From: Puniceicoccaceae bacterium K14
GTDB lineage: Bacteria; Verrucomicrobiota; Verrucomicrobiia; Opitutales; Opitutaceae
Direction: 5' to 3'
Length of the DNA: 64,000 nucleotides
Assembly: GCA_022538095.1 (NCBI GenBank)
Contig: JAKYXN010000028.1
Coordinates: forward strand, 1-64,000
The notes under the pieces were generated by a model. The model saw only the letters and a list, made by a program, of their open reading frames with translations. It was not told the origin of the DNA and did not search any database. The stretch's first letter is position 1. Every line of letters starts with the position of its first letter. Made by a program: the position numbers and the translations under genes. Of the stretch, positions 44,167 through 54,208 are shown piece after piece.

Positions 44167-45894
44167 CTATTCTTTTCCTTTTTCTTCGTCTTCGCCGCCG
44201 TTTAAGAAAGTATTTGGCCCATCGAATTGTTCGTTTTCGAAGAAACCGTGCAACTGGCGAATACGGGTAGGGTGACGCATTTTTCTAAGAGCTTTTGCCT
44301 CGATCTGTCGAATACGTTCACGTGTTACTTTAAATTGCTTGCCGACTTCTTCCAATGTGCGGCTGTATCCATCAACAAGTCCAAAACGGAGAGACAGTAC
44401 GCGGCGCTCACGTTCGGTAAGACTGTCTAATACGTCGATGATCTTTTCGCGTAGGAGGCTGAATGCGGTTTGGTCGTATGGGTTATCCGCTGACTTATCT
44501 TCGATAAAGTCTCCAAAGTTTGTATCGTCGCCATCGCCAACTGGGCTTTGAAGACTGATCGGCTGTTGCGCCATCTTCATGATGGTTTGCACGCGTTCAA
44601 CGGGAAGTGCCATTTCTTCTGCAACTTCTTCTGGAGTTGGCTCGTGGCCAAACTCTTGTAAAAGTTGCTTCTGCACCTGCATGACCTTGTTTAAGGTCTC
44701 GATCATGTGCACTGGAATACGGATTGTGCGCGCTTGGTCTGCGATAGAGCGAGTGATCGCTTGGCGAATCCACCATGTTGCGTATGTAGAGAATTTATAC
44801 CCGCGACGATATTCGAATTTCTCTACTGCCTTCATCAAGCCCATGTTGCCCTCTTGGATAAGGTCCAAGAAAGAGAGGCCACGATTGGTGTACTTTTTAG
44901 CAATGGAAATTACGAGACGCAAGTTGGCCTCGACCATCTCAGTTTTCGCCTTGTGAGCCAACTTGATATACTTGCGAACTTCTCCGATAACCTTGGCAAG
45001 CTTGTCTGGCTCTATACGATATGTGTTTTGGTAGGTATCCAACTCAAATTGCAACGCTTCCACATTGATGAGTGTATCACGTTGCGTCTTTGGTTTTTTG
45101 GCCGCCGCGAGGTCGCGTTCAATTTTGCTGATGCGCGTGAGGTCCTTGCTGATAAACTCGTCTAGGTGCTCCTCGAAGACTTTCAACTTGAAAAAGAACT
45201 TAGGGAAGTTCGCCCGCAAAGAGTTCTCTTGCTTGCGGAATTTTGCCCGAATCTTCTTGGCCTTTTCTGCATCTTCTTCTTCGCGAAGCTCATCCCAAGT
45301 AAGCTCAAGGCGCTCAAAGGCCTTTTCAGTCTTCTTGATTAATACAGGCAACTCTTGAAAGTAGGTTTCGCGATTTTCGATCTTCTTATCGATTACAATG
45401 CGATCGAAGCGTTCGTCTCTGTTTAGGAGCTTGCTCGCGAGATCGATAATAAATTCTGCGACGAGACCGACGGAAAATAGAGCTTCTTGCGATTGAAGCT
45501 CCGCTTTTTCAATTCTCTTAGAGATCTCAACTTCTTGCTCGCGTGTCAGCAATGGGACTTGTCCCATTTGCTTGAGGTACATTCGAACAGGATCATCCAA
45601 GATATCACTTTGTGTGGCCTTGGTCTGCTCTTCTTCCTTCTCTTCTTGCTTTTGCTTGAAGTTGTCTACCTCCTGCGGATCGAGAATGTCGATGTCGAGG
45701 TTCTGTAAAATCGAGATGACATTTTCGATTTCGTCTTGGCTATCAACGTTTTCAGGAAGCGCTTCGTTGATATCGCTGTGCGTAAGGTAGCCTTGCTCCT
45801 TTGATTGTCTTATCAGGTAGCGGATACGCTCGTTTATCTGATGCTTGGTCAGACCTTGGGATTGGACATTGTCGCTTTTCTTAGTGCGTGGCAT
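44167..45894 (-). CDS. rpoD: RNA polymerase primary sigma factor
   Basis: 575 residues with all regions of a housekeeping sigma70. Region 1.1 spans about 15-75 ([20 protein letters not shown]). Region 1.2 has [20 protein letters not shown]. Region 2 contains [39 protein letters not shown] and [19 protein letters not shown]. Region 3 follows [16 protein letters not shown]. Region 4 ends RILSLRFGL-like [38 protein letters not shown]. It lies 24 bases after dnaG, the classic dnaG-rpoD neighbourhood, without rpsU. Confidence 0.96.
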   Translation of the reverse strand: MPRTKKSDNVQSQGLTKHQINERIRYLIRQSKEQGYLTHSDINEALPENVDSQDEIENVISILQNLDIDILDPQEVDNFKQKQEEKEEEQTKATQSDILDDPVRMYLKQMGQVPLLTREQEVEISKRIEKAELQSQEALFSVGLVAEFIIDLASKLLNRDERFDRIVIDKKIENRETYFQELPVLIKKTEKAFERLELTWDELREEEDAEKAKKIRAKFRKQENSLRANFPKFFFKLKVFEEHLDEFISKDLTRISKIERDLAAAKKPKTQRDTLINVEALQFELDTYQNTYRIEPDKLAKVIGEVRKYIKLAHKAKTEMVEANLRLVISIAKKYTNRGLSFLDLIQEGNMGLMKAVEKFEYRRGYKFSTYATWWIRQAITRSIADQARTIRIPVHMIETLNKVMQVQKQLLQEFGHEPTPEEVAEEMALPVERVQTIMKMAQQPISLQSPVGDGDDTNFGDFIEDKSADNPYDQTAFSLLREKIIDVLDSLTERERRVLSLRFGLVDGYSRTLEEVGKQFKVTRERIRQIEAKALRKMRHPTRIRQLHGFFENEQFDGPNTFLNGGEDEEKGKE

Positions 45895-45918
45895 ATGTAA
45901 ATCGAAGTGAAAATAAGA

Positions 45919-47760
45919 TCAATCTGAAGATTTCCCTAACTGAGGTGGATTAGCTTTAATTTTTTGTAAAGCAGAAGATTGCTGTAGCAGGGATTTCGTC
46001 TCATCGTCAAAGTTTGACCCTTTGCGCGCTATTTCAAGATTTATCTGCTTAATCTTTTGATCTGCGTGTTTTCTGGCTAAGCTTTTGATAGCTTCGTTAA
46101 TGATTTTATCAGGAAATTCGAAATTAGTTTCTTCAAAAAGTAAATTAGCGGTTAGTTGGCTTAGTTCGTCTCTATCTAAGCTTTCATTAAGGTTTTCAGC
46201 GCCATCCCACATGTCGTGAAGGAATTCATTCAGTACGTGATTGAGCAGTTCGCCTTCCAGTGTGCGTGTTTCGAGCCATTCTGGATCGATTATTTGAGCG
46301 GCTTCCGCTCCAAATTCATCGTAATGCAAAAGGGTGATTAGTAAATCACGTTCTACTGAATGGACAGTACTTGTCGGCTTTGGTTCGGTTTTTTGTTCAA
46401 GCTTGGGCTGTTGTGGAGCTTTGTCTCCTGATTTTAGATAGCGTTTGTAATCAGCTACGGCGGCATGCGAGTCGAAGTTGAGATACTCTGCGGTTTGTTT
46501 AACAAATTCAATCTGCTCGGCAGATGACTCTGCGGTCTTAATGATCGCGAAAACTTCTCTAGCAGCTTTGGCTTTTGCTTGAGGGCTAAGCGCGTTGGGA
46601 TCGGGAGCGATAGAGAGGCAGGCAAATGTGATGGAGTCGAATTGCTGTTCTTGCAGCGTGTTAAATGCTTCGATGCCGTGCTCGCGAAATAAATCGTCAG
46701 GGTCTTCGCCCTCTTTCAATGGAATGAAAGTCGTTTCGACCTCTTGGGCGAAGGCTAGGGGAAGCATCCGCAGTGCGGCTTTTTGACCTGCTTTGTCGCC
46801 GTCGAGCAAGCAAATGAGTCTTGGTTCGTAGCGTTTCAACAATCTCAGTTGCCTTTCCGTGATTCCGGTTCCCTGTGGGGCAACTGCGCCGAGGAGGCCT
46901 TCGCTCCAACAGCGAATCGCATCGAGCTGACCTTCAACCATAACAAATGGGATGTCAGGACCAACTTTCATTCGAGCCCGATCGAGGTTAAAGAGGAGGC
47001 TGCCTTTATTGAAAATGGGAGTTTCGGGTGAATTTACGTATTTCGCTTCGCGACTTGGGTCGTCTTGCGGAGTGACTTCAAGCTGACGAGCAGTGAATGC
47101 GACAACGCGTCCTTGATAATCACGAATTGGTATCATCAAGCGACCTCGAAAGCGATAGCCCATTTGTTCAGGACGGGTGCCTCGTCGGGTGTAGAAAAGC
47201 CCGCTTTGTTCTAAGCATTCACGAGAAAATCCTTTTTTGGCAACAGCTCTTCCGAGATCGATGCCATTGACCGGGGCGTATCCGATTTTAAAATCTTCAC
47301 CCACGTCCATGGAGAACTTTCGGTTCTCAGTCCAATAGTCACGTATCCAGCTTCCCTCGTCATTACTTGCAAGAAATTGGTTGCGATAAAATTCGGTGGC
47401 AAAGTCGTGAAGTTCGAACAATTCTTGGCGAAGGGTTCTGTCTTCTTGCGGCATTCCTCCTTCCTCGTATTCGAGTTCGATGCTGTGCCTTTTGGAAAGC
47501 TCTTGAATTGCTTCGTAGAAATTCAAGCGCTCCGTCTCCATAACAAACTTGATTACATCGCCTGCCTGGCCAGTGCTAAAGCATTTGTATAGTCCTTTAT
47601 CGGGCGAGACGTAGAAAGAGGGCGTCTTTTCGTTTGTGAACGGACTGAGTCCCTTAAAACTAGAGCCAGATCGCTTCAATGAAACGACGCGTGCGACCAC
47701 GTCGTGGATGTTAATACGATCCTTAAGATCTCGAATGCTGGAAGGTTTGATAGCAGGCAT
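45919..47760 (-). CDS. dnaG: DNA primase with degenerate zinc-finger motif
   Basis: 613 residues. Makes RNA primers at the replication fork. N-terminal region SIRDLKDRINIHDVVARVV leads into GLSPFTNEKTPSFYVSPDKG and LYKCFSTGQAGD. The canonical zinc ligands CPFHxEK...KCFxCG are here Ser, Thr, Cys and Thr, so three of four are lost although the flanking residues are conserved. The primase core is intact: FRGRLMIPIRDYQGRVVAF, Toprim VMVEGQLDAIRCW and CLLDGDKAGQKAALRML. The C-terminal helicase-binding part is present but diverged. It precedes rpoD by 24 bases. Confidence 0.93.
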   Translation of the reverse strand: MPAIKPSSIRDLKDRINIHDVVARVVSLKRSGSSFKGLSPFTNEKTPSFYVSPDKGLYKCFSTGQAGDVIKFVMETERLNFYEAIQELSKRHSIELEYEEGGMPQEDRTLRQELFELHDFATEFYRNQFLASNDEGSWIRDYWTENRKFSMDVGEDFKIGYAPVNGIDLGRAVAKKGFSRECLEQSGLFYTRRGTRPEQMGYRFRGRLMIPIRDYQGRVVAFTARQLEVTPQDDPSREAKYVNSPETPIFNKGSLLFNLDRARMKVGPDIPFVMVEGQLDAIRCWSEGLLGAVAPQGTGITERQLRLLKRYEPRLICLLDGDKAGQKAALRMLPLAFAQEVETTFIPLKEGEDPDDLFREHGIEAFNTLQEQQFDSITFACLSIAPDPNALSPQAKAKAAREVFAIIKTAESSAEQIEFVKQTAEYLNFDSHAAVADYKRYLKSGDKAPQQPKLEQKTEPKPTSTVHSVERDLLITLLHYDEFGAEAAQIIDPEWLETRTLEGELLNHVLNEFLHDMWDGAENLNESLDRDELSQLTANLLFEETNFEFPDKIINEAIKSLARKHADQKIKQINLEIARKGSNFDDETKSLLQQSSALQKIKANPPQLGKSSD

Positions 47761-47820
47761 AGCAATCGTCGAAGAGAACGCGATTGGGAAGAAGTAACTA
47801 GTTTATGCGCGAACGAATGA

Positions 47821-49287
47821 TCAATTACCAGTTGTTATGTATTTGGTCGCTTCCTCGTAGCCTTCGCTTCGGGTGGTAGCCAAATTCAAGTAATCATTAT
47901 ACGCCCGACTAATTCTTCTGGGAGCTGCATTGGAAGCCCTTAATTGACGAGCAATGATGAGGGCAATGTCCTCATTTCGAGGAAACAATTCACGTATCTT
48001 CAATGCTTCGGAAAGAACTTTTTGTTTCGGCTGGGTTTTACTAATGATCTCCAGATAGCGTGCCGAAATTTCCTCAGAAAGGGGTTCACGTCGCTTGGCT
48101 TCGAGGATGCAATTTTCTGCGTCATACCATTCACCGGTTTCTGAATACTTCGCTGCAAGAGCATGCCAGATGGCTGCATTTTCAGGATCGTTGCCGAGCT
48201 TATCCCACAAAGTCTCAACCGAATCCGCTTCGGAAGCTACTGGCGTTGGAGCTGGGGCAACAGGTTGAGTTTCTGTAGTTGGTTCGCTGTTGCCTGTCTC
48301 GGTCGCAATGTTCTCTTGAAAAAGAGGCGTTGGAGCACGGTCGTTGTTTGCTATTTGAAGGTCGCTGGTTTGTTGCTGGGCGAGCCGTTCCGCTTCTTTT
48401 TCCTCTTCCTCAGCTTTTCTTTTGGCATCCTCCTCTTGCTTCAACATAGCGATCCGTTTCGCCTCAAGTTCACGCCGCTGGGTTTCGAGTTCTTCCCCAG
48501 CTCTAGCCAGCTCTGCTTGGGCTTCACGCCACCGAGCAATTAACTCCTTCGCTTCAGCGATTTCTTCAGGAGCGTTCAAAGCGCCGTAACGGCTTTCATA
48601 TTCTTTGAGTCGTGCTTCGGCTTGTAAGTATTGTTTAGTGTCTGCTTCGAGTTGTACCAGTTGGGCGAGACCTTGTTGAGCTTGGTTTTCGTCAATGTAA
48701 GCGGCTGCCTGAGCATACCATGACCGTGCCTGAGCGGTATTATTACTTTCTTGGAAAAGTTCGCCTAAGATGAGGGCGGGCCTTGCGGATGGGCGCAAAT
48801 TGTTCCAAGTCAGAGCAGCTTCGATGGCGCCTTCGCTATCTCCCGTGTCGGCTTTGAGAGTCGCCAAGTTTTTCCAGGCCAGAAAATCGCCGGATTCTAC
48901 GAGCACGTATTGTCCAAGAGCTTCGATCGCTTTGGGGGTGTTACCTGCTAGTTCGCTATATTCACCGACGTTAACCCAAAGGTTTGCTAATTCAGGATCG
49001 AGGGTGATTGCACGCTCTAGGGCTTCGGCCGCATCGGCATATTTTCCATCATCTGCCAAGGCCTGACCATAAGCTCTGTGGAGACTTGCACTATTTTTGT
49101 GTTTTTTGATTCCTTTGGAAAGCAGGTCGATTGCTTCACCAATGTCGCCATCGAAGAGAGCGTTTTCTGCATTACGTTCGATATTGGCGATTTTTTCCTC
49201 CTTGTTGGCGCAACCAGTCAGAAAAAGAGCTGCGACGACGATCGAAAATAGGGAGATGGCTTGTAGCGATGAATGTGGAATTCGCAT
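47821..49287 (-). CDS. TPR-repeat lipoprotein
   Basis: 488 residues. The lipoprotein signal ends in LFLTGCANKEEK (lipidated Cys near 26). TPR repeats run from about 35 to 200 (FDGDIGEAIDLLSKGIKKH, AYGQALADDGKYADAAEALE, VGEYSELAGNTPKAIEALG). A charged coiled coil at 235-300 is rich in Glu, Lys and Arg (ELARAGEELETQRREL, KRKAEEEEKEAERL). A Pro/Thr/Ala linker follows, then a second TPR block to the end (ALAAKYSETGEWYDAENCI). Probably an envelope scaffold; the partner is unknown. The 254 bases upstream (49288-49541) are gene-free. Confidence 0.72.
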   Translation of the reverse strand: MRIPHSSLQAISLFSIVVAALFLTGCANKEEKIANIERNAENALFDGDIGEAIDLLSKGIKKHKNSASLHRAYGQALADDGKYADAAEALERAITLDPELANLWVNVGEYSELAGNTPKAIEALGQYVLVESGDFLAWKNLATLKADTGDSEGAIEAALTWNNLRPSARPALILGELFQESNNTAQARSWYAQAAAYIDENQAQQGLAQLVQLEADTKQYLQAEARLKEYESRYGALNAPEEIAEAKELIARWREAQAELARAGEELETQRRELEAKRIAMLKQEEDAKRKAEEEEKEAERLAQQQTSDLQIANNDRAPTPLFQENIATETGNSEPTTETQPVAPAPTPVASEADSVETLWDKLGNDPENAAIWHALAAKYSETGEWYDAENCILEAKRREPLSEEISARYLEIISKTQPKQKVLSEALKIRELFPRNEDIALIIARQLRASNAAPRRISRAYNDYLNLATTRSEGYEEATKYITTGN

Positions 49288-49577
49288 TTAATAAATATAG
49301 AGCTAAATTATGCGCGTTTGGGTAATTTGTAAGAGTGAATTGCGAATTTAGATATGACAATCCTGTTGTATAATTGAGGAGATGCAATTAATTCGTAGCG
49401 TGAGGAGTATTTCACAAGTAGAAATCTTTAAACTTTTTAATTTATTCGCTGTCTTCCCGTGACAAAGTCGCTGGGCTCTCTACTAATAGAAGCTGCGTGA
49501 TTTGTGTTTTGCCTGAAGATCCCAATTTAACATCGTCCTAATTGATTACCTTATTAAACGGGTGTTTGTTTCATTTT

Positions 49578-50654
49578 ATGTTATTCCGACTTCCTCTTTT
49601 CCGCTTTTGTTTTCGACTGATGGCTTTAGGCCAATCTCTTTTCGCGTCCAACTATTTGTCGGCTCAAGAAACTTACAGTGTGCCTCAGCCGCCAACAAAT
49701 GAGGTGATTTCCTATGAGGTTGAAAATTTTTCCCTCGAAGAATACACCAAAGCAGCAGAAAACGTGATTAGCGCCTATGAGGAATCTAAACAGACTAGCT
49801 TCAGTCCGGGGGATTTAGGGAAGGTCGGCTTAAAAGTTTATAGTCACTCTGGGGCGGGACTGAGCACGCCGGAAAATTTGGTCGAAGGAGTAGTCCAAAC
49901 TCTCCTCAAGCGTGGCTACGAGCGGACGGACATTTTTATTCTCGGCTTACATAGCCGAACTCTTCGTGATGCGGGTTTTTTGCCGCCGCTGAGTCATCGA
50001 TCGTACGAGTTTAATCAAGTTTTTGTGCGTTCTTTGGACACGGGGGATTACTACAACGAAAGTTGGTTTTACGACAGCCCCTTGCCCGCGCAGACGACTG
50101 AATATTGGATCAATATCGATGAAGAGAATTCGGTAGCATCCATCGAAGATAAAGAGGTAGAGCGTAAGAGTTATTTACCGATGCCTTTGATGCACGAAGT
50201 TGATTTTTGGATAAACCTTCCCTGCTACTCGGATCATCCCTCCTTGGGGATAAACGGAGCTTTACTCAACGCGACCCTTTGGAATGCCAGTAATACAGTT
50301 CGTTTCTTAAAAAACCCCGCTTCGGCAAGCGTTGCGGTCGCTGAGATGGGAGCAATTCCTGAGTTGCGTGAGAAGTGGGCGCTTAATATCGTAAGTTTGC
50401 AGCACTACCAATTTGTTGGCGGGCCAATCTTCAATTCTCTCTATACGGCTTCCGAGCCGCTTGTCTTATTGAGTGAAAACCCAGTTATGCTAGATTCGAT
50501 GATGAAAGATCGGATCAACAACCAACGCAAAAAAAATGGGTTTGCCCCGTTGGACGAAGAGACGCTAAAGATTATTGCTTACTCAGAACAAATGGGTCTT
50601 GGGGAGGGAGACACGAGTCGTGTTAACCTTATCGAGGCCAAGAAGAAGCAATAA
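49578..50654 (+). CDS. Exported DUF362-domain protein
   Basis: 358 residues from ATG 49578; the TTG at 49542 gives a 12-residue longer, less signal-like start. The signal peptide (LFRLPLFRFCFRLMALGQSLFA) is followed by a domain with DUF362 features: GKVGLKVYSHSGAGLSTPENLVEGVVQ split around the KV and ST blocks, RTDIFILG, HEVDFWINLPCYSDHPSLGINGAL, and NPVMLDSMM near the end. DUF362 proteins include ferredoxin-linked and uncharacterised members; here no 4Fe-4S cysteines are seen. 15 bases before aroB on the same strand, probably co-transcribed. Function unknown. Confidence 0.72.
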   Translation: MLFRLPLFRFCFRLMALGQSLFASNYLSAQETYSVPQPPTNEVISYEVENFSLEEYTKAAENVISAYEESKQTSFSPGDLGKVGLKVYSHSGAGLSTPENLVEGVVQTLLKRGYERTDIFILGLHSRTLRDAGFLPPLSHRSYEFNQVFVRSLDTGDYYNESWFYDSPLPAQTTEYWINIDEENSVASIEDKEVERKSYLPMPLMHEVDFWINLPCYSDHPSLGINGALLNATLWNASNTVRFLKNPASASVAVAEMGAIPELREKWALNIVSLQHYQFVGGPIFNSLYTASEPLVLLSENPVMLDSMMKDRINNQRKKNGFAPLDEETLKIIAYSEQMGLGEGDTSRVNLIEAKKKQ

Positions 50655-50669
50655 GTAGAAAATCATTCA

Positions 50670-51773
50670 GTGTCGTCAGCGATCAGAATAAACGTGGAAA
50701 CAGCGGCCACCGCTTATCCCATTCATATCGGTTACAATCTTCAATCGACTCTTTCGAGCGAGATCGAAGCAATCACCCAAACGGGCGCACGTGTCGCTGT
50801 GGTAACGGACGAGACTGTTAGGGGAGCTTGCCAGGAATTGTTCAGTAACGTTTTGAGCGAATTTCCATGCTTTGTGGTTTCTGCAGGCGAGCCCAGCAAG
50901 TGTATTGAAAACTTTGGGAAAGTGATCGACTTCCTTGCGGAAGAAAAACTGGACCGTGGCGGCGTTTTGATCGCTGTCGGTGGCGGCGTCGTTGGCGATT
51001 TGGCGGGGTTTGCAGCTTCGTCTTATTTGCGCGGGATTCGCTTTGTTCAGGTGCCAACGACCCTTCTTGCTATGGTTGATAGCTCTGTTGGTGGTAAAAC
51101 GGGGATCAACATATCAGCAGGAAAGAATCTTCTCGGAGCCTTTCATCAGCCGATCTCTGTGTACGCGGATATGCAAGTTTTAGACTCATTGGCTCCACGT
51201 GAATTCGCTGCTGGCATGGCAGAAGTCATAAAGTATGGCTTACTTGCCGACGAAGGCCTGTACCGTGAGCTAGAGGCTAAGCCTTTGGTTTCAAGTAAGG
51301 ATGAGCGTTTGCCAGAAATCGTACGCCGTTGTTGCCAAATTAAGGCAGATGTCGTGAAAGCAGATGAAAAAGAAACAGCGAAACTAGGAGGAAGAGCCCT
51401 CTTAAATCTAGGTCACACATTTGGCCATGCGATCGAGAATATTGCGGGATATGGTGAGTACCTGCATGGCGAGGCTATCGGGATTGGTATGGCTGCTGCG
51501 GCGAGGCTAAGCCGAGAGTTGGGATACATATCTGAGGAGGATGTCGCTTCGGTTGAGAAAACTGTGGAGGCTCACAAATTGCCGATTAGGTTGAGCAAAT
51601 CATTAGAAATTCCAGCGCTTTATGAGGCGATGGGACGAGACAAAAAAATGAAGTCCGGCTTTCTGAAGTTTGTTGCCATGAAATCTTTAGGCGTTGCACT
51701 CACAACGAGTGAAGCAATTGATCGCGCTATTTTGGATCGGGTTTGGACCGAGGTGGGTGCCTCGAATGCTTAG
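50670..51773 (+). CDS. aroB: 3-dehydroquinate synthase
   Basis: 367 residues. Second step of the shikimate pathway, NAD-dependent cyclisation of DAHP in the cytoplasm. NAD-binding GEPSKCIENFGKVIDFL and DRGGVLIAVGGGVVGDLAGF precede PTTLLAMVDSSVGGKTGIN. The metal ligands are Glu in GMAEVIKYG, His in LGHTFGHAIEN and His in YLHGEAIGIGM. GTG 50670 is the start. It is in a plus-strand run with the DUF362 gene before it and an unknown gene, then lpxA, after it. Confidence 0.95.
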   Translation: MSSAIRINVETAATAYPIHIGYNLQSTLSSEIEAITQTGARVAVVTDETVRGACQELFSNVLSEFPCFVVSAGEPSKCIENFGKVIDFLAEEKLDRGGVLIAVGGGVVGDLAGFAASSYLRGIRFVQVPTTLLAMVDSSVGGKTGINISAGKNLLGAFHQPISVYADMQVLDSLAPREFAAGMAEVIKYGLLADEGLYRELEAKPLVSSKDERLPEIVRRCCQIKADVVKADEKETAKLGGRALLNLGHTFGHAIENIAGYGEYLHGEAIGIGMAAAARLSRELGYISEEDVASVEKTVEAHKLPIRLSKSLEIPALYEAMGRDKKMKSGFLKFVAMKSLGVALTTSEAIDRAILDRVWTEVGASNA

Positions 51774-51794
51774 AACGTTTCAAAACGCGTCAGC

Positions 51795-52397
51795 ATGCTG
51801 AAGTTAGACGAAACAATTGTACAAGAGTATTTTGAATACAACGGTTTCCTGGTTAAGGCATTGAGAAAAGCGTGCCCGCAGGCGAAGCGCTCGTTGGCAG
51901 ATGAAGGTGCATCGCTTTATGTAAAAAACTCGAATTTTGTATCTGGTGGGCGAGATCCGGCATTTACTATCTTTTCTAGTGAGCTTCGTTACATGGATTC
52001 TGCGATCATATGCGTTCGCGGTTGGCACGAAGATAAAGCAGCCTTAGCGACTATGACCGACGGTGCGGAAGTCGCTAAATATGTGGAAACGAAAATTTCC
52101 AAGAAGATAAGCAAATGGTTTCCACAGGATGTTTTGGAATCAATTGGCATCAAAGAGGCTCCAATGAAGATTTTGGTGGCTCCCGTATTCCCAATGCACG
52201 AACAGTATCGCCGAGAAATTGAGCGAGTTCTAAGAGAGCATGGAATCGATGCGATTCTTTCCTTTAAATCGCTTCTTGTAGATCTGATAGAGCATGTGAA
52301 TACAAAAGAAGTGTATCCGAAATCGGAATCCTTGCAATTGATTCGGATGCTCAAGACCTTTGACCTCGTAAAGAGCTCGCAGATGAATTTTGGATAA
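51795..52397 (+). CDS. Conserved-looking hypothetical protein (200 aa)
   Basis: No family was recognised. 200 residues, soluble, mixed alpha/beta composition with no signal peptide or membrane segment. It reads cleanly in codon use like its neighbours, starts with an ATG 21 bases after aroB and stops 7 bases before lpxA, so it is a real member of the aroB-lpxA-pdxA run. Blocks such as YMDSAIICVRGWHEDK, KKISKWFPQDVLE and APVFPMHEQYRREIERVLREHG could help searches. The last third (GIDAILSFKSLLVDLIEHV) looks like a Rossmann-type or restriction-like half. Confidence 0.7.
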   Translation: MLKLDETIVQEYFEYNGFLVKALRKACPQAKRSLADEGASLYVKNSNFVSGGRDPAFTIFSSELRYMDSAIICVRGWHEDKAALATMTDGAEVAKYVETKISKKISKWFPQDVLESIGIKEAPMKILVAPVFPMHEQYRREIERVLREHGIDAILSFKSLLVDLIEHVNTKEVYPKSESLQLIRMLKTFDLVKSSQMNFG

Positions 52398-52404
52398 AAT
52401 TTAT

Positions 52405-53199
52405 ATGATACACGAAACAGCAGTAATTTCGCCTCAGGCAAAAATTGGCGAAAACGTAGAGATTTCTGCGTTCGCGTTAATAGAAGGCGATGTTGAAATC
52501 GGTGACGAGACAAAGGTTGGACCGCATGCGGTCTTGAAAAATGGTAGCCGTATTGGCGTTAAAGTTACTATCGATGCCCACGCAGTGATTGCGGGCCTGC
52601 CTCAGGACTTGAGCTTCGACCCTGAAACTGTATCGTATGTTAAGATTGGCGACGAAACCGTGATTCGTGAAGGAGTGACAATTAGTCGAGCAACTCGAAT
52701 TGAAGAAGCGACGACTGTTGGTTCAAATTGTTATTTAATGGCTGGCTCTCATGTCGGGCACGATTCGCAGGTGGGTGATAACGTGATACTTGCGAATATC
52801 GTAATGCTTGCTGGGCATGTGCAGGTCGGTGATCACACATTTATCGGTGGTGGTGCGGGCATTCACCAGTACGGCCGCATAGGAAGAGGAGCCATGGTCA
52901 GTGGTTTAACGGCTGCTTCTCAAGATGTGCCTCCTTTTTCCATGGTGGCGGATCGCAACGATTTAGTTGGCTTGAACTTGGTAGGGTTAAAACGCCGTGG
53001 ACATAGCCGAGAGGCAATTCGCTCGATAAAGCATTGTTTTTCCGAAGTCTTTGGGCGTGTGGGGAATATCAAGAAAATTGCCGAAGAACTCAAAGCTGAA
53101 GAAGAAGCTCAAAGCGATGAAGCACAAGAATTTCTAACATTTATAATAGAGAGTAAGCGCGGCGTCGTGCGTCCGCGAAAGGAAGGACTGAAGCGCTAA
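52405..53199 (+). CDS. lpxA: UDP-N-acetylglucosamine acyltransferase
   Basis: 264 residues from ATG 52405; the TTG at 52390 adds five residues overlapping the preceding gene and is not needed. First step of lipid A synthesis, transfer of 3-hydroxyacyl to UDP-GlcNAc. Left-handed beta-helix hexapeptide repeats run through ETAVISPQAKIGENVEISAF, VTISRATRIEEATTVGSN and VQVGDHTFIGGGAGIHQYGRIG. The catalytic His is in MAGSHVGHDSQVG. The C-terminal helical part includes GLKRRGHSREAIRSIKHCF. Two bases separate it from pdxA. Confidence 0.95.
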   Translation: MIHETAVISPQAKIGENVEISAFALIEGDVEIGDETKVGPHAVLKNGSRIGVKVTIDAHAVIAGLPQDLSFDPETVSYVKIGDETVIREGVTISRATRIEEATTVGSNCYLMAGSHVGHDSQVGDNVILANIVMLAGHVQVGDHTFIGGGAGIHQYGRIGRGAMVSGLTAASQDVPPFSMVADRNDLVGLNLVGLKRRGHSREAIRSIKHCFSEVFGRVGNIKKIAEELKAEEEAQSDEAQEFLTFIIESKRGVVRPRKEGLKR

Positions 53200-53201
53200 A
53201 A

Positions 53202-54155
53202 ATGAGTAGCGAACGCCAGTTGCCAATTGCGATTACCTGCGGAGATCCAGCGAGCGTGAGCTTAGAGATCATCGTAGAATGTTTGAGCAAACCTCTTGAG
53301 ACAGGCAGTCCGTTTGCCGTCATCGGACCGCAAAGTTGGCTGGATGCTTTAAGATGGCATGAATCTAATCACGTCGAACGCATACCCGTTGGAAATCCCG
53401 ATTATTTGCCGAAACCAGGCGTCCCTTGTGATGAGGGAGCGCGCTTAGCTATCGAAGCGATGGAAATTGCAGCCCAAGGCTGTGTTGACGGCCGTTTTTC
53501 TGCGGTCGCGACCGGACCAATTTCAAAGGAGAATTGCAAAGCAGTTGGCTATCGCTACCCAGGGCAAACGGAATTCTTTGCTGCTAAATGGGGCGGAGAA
53601 CCCAGTATGGGATTCGCTGGAGAACAATTGAACGTTGTTCTGGCTACTTGGCATATCCCAGTATCCGAAGTTCCAAGTGCCGTCACGGAGGAGAGTATTT
53701 CTTTGGCTGTTCGTCGTGCGAACCTTTTGGGACAATTGGTTGGGGTGGATGCACCTCGAATTGCCGTTTGTGGGCTGAATCCACACGCAGGGGAAAATGG
53801 AATCTTGGGGACGGAAGAAAGGGATTCGATTGATCCGCTTTTGGATAAGCTACGGAAGGACTTTCCCGGATTGAGTCCCTGCCTTCCTGGAGATACCGTA
53901 TTCGCTCGGGCGATGAAGGGGGAGTTCGATGTGGTCGTAGCGATGTATCACGATCAAGGCTTGGCTCCTATGAAAGCGGTGGAATTTGATTCCGCGGTAA
54001 ACGTCACCTTGGGCTTGAGTTTTGTGCGCACTAGTCCTGACCATGGAACGGCGTTCTCTATAGCTGGCAAAGGGTTGGCTTCGGCAAGCAGTTTTAGGCG
54101 TGCTATTCGCCTAGCGGCTAATTTCAGTAGTCGCTCGGTGCCTACATCTCGCTAA
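53202..54155 (+). CDS. pdxA: 4-hydroxythreonine-4-phosphate dehydrogenase
   Basis: 317 residues. Oxidises 4-phosphohydroxy-threonine in DXP-dependent vitamin B6 synthesis. Metal/NAD motifs: ATGPISKENCKAVGYRYPGQTEFF, AVCGLNPHAGENGILGTEE, VVAMYHDQGLAPMKAVEF and RTSPDHGTAFSIAGKGLAS. The N-terminal motif is ITCGDPASVSLEII, where homologues usually have GDPAGIGPE; the Gly-Ile-Gly-Pro part is replaced. With the rest of the active site present I keep the assignment. 2 bases after lpxA, part of the same unit. Confidence 0.92.
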   Translation: MSSERQLPIAITCGDPASVSLEIIVECLSKPLETGSPFAVIGPQSWLDALRWHESNHVERIPVGNPDYLPKPGVPCDEGARLAIEAMEIAAQGCVDGRFSAVATGPISKENCKAVGYRYPGQTEFFAAKWGGEPSMGFAGEQLNVVLATWHIPVSEVPSAVTEESISLAVRRANLLGQLVGVDAPRIAVCGLNPHAGENGILGTEERDSIDPLLDKLRKDFPGLSPCLPGDTVFARAMKGEFDVVVAMYHDQGLAPMKAVEFDSAVNVTLGLSFVRTSPDHGTAFSIAGKGLASASSFRRAIRLAANFSSRSVPTSR

Positions 54156-54208
54156 AAATAGAGTAGAATGCTTGCGTCCCGTTTTTTCTAAGCGATAGTT
54201 GATGGTTT

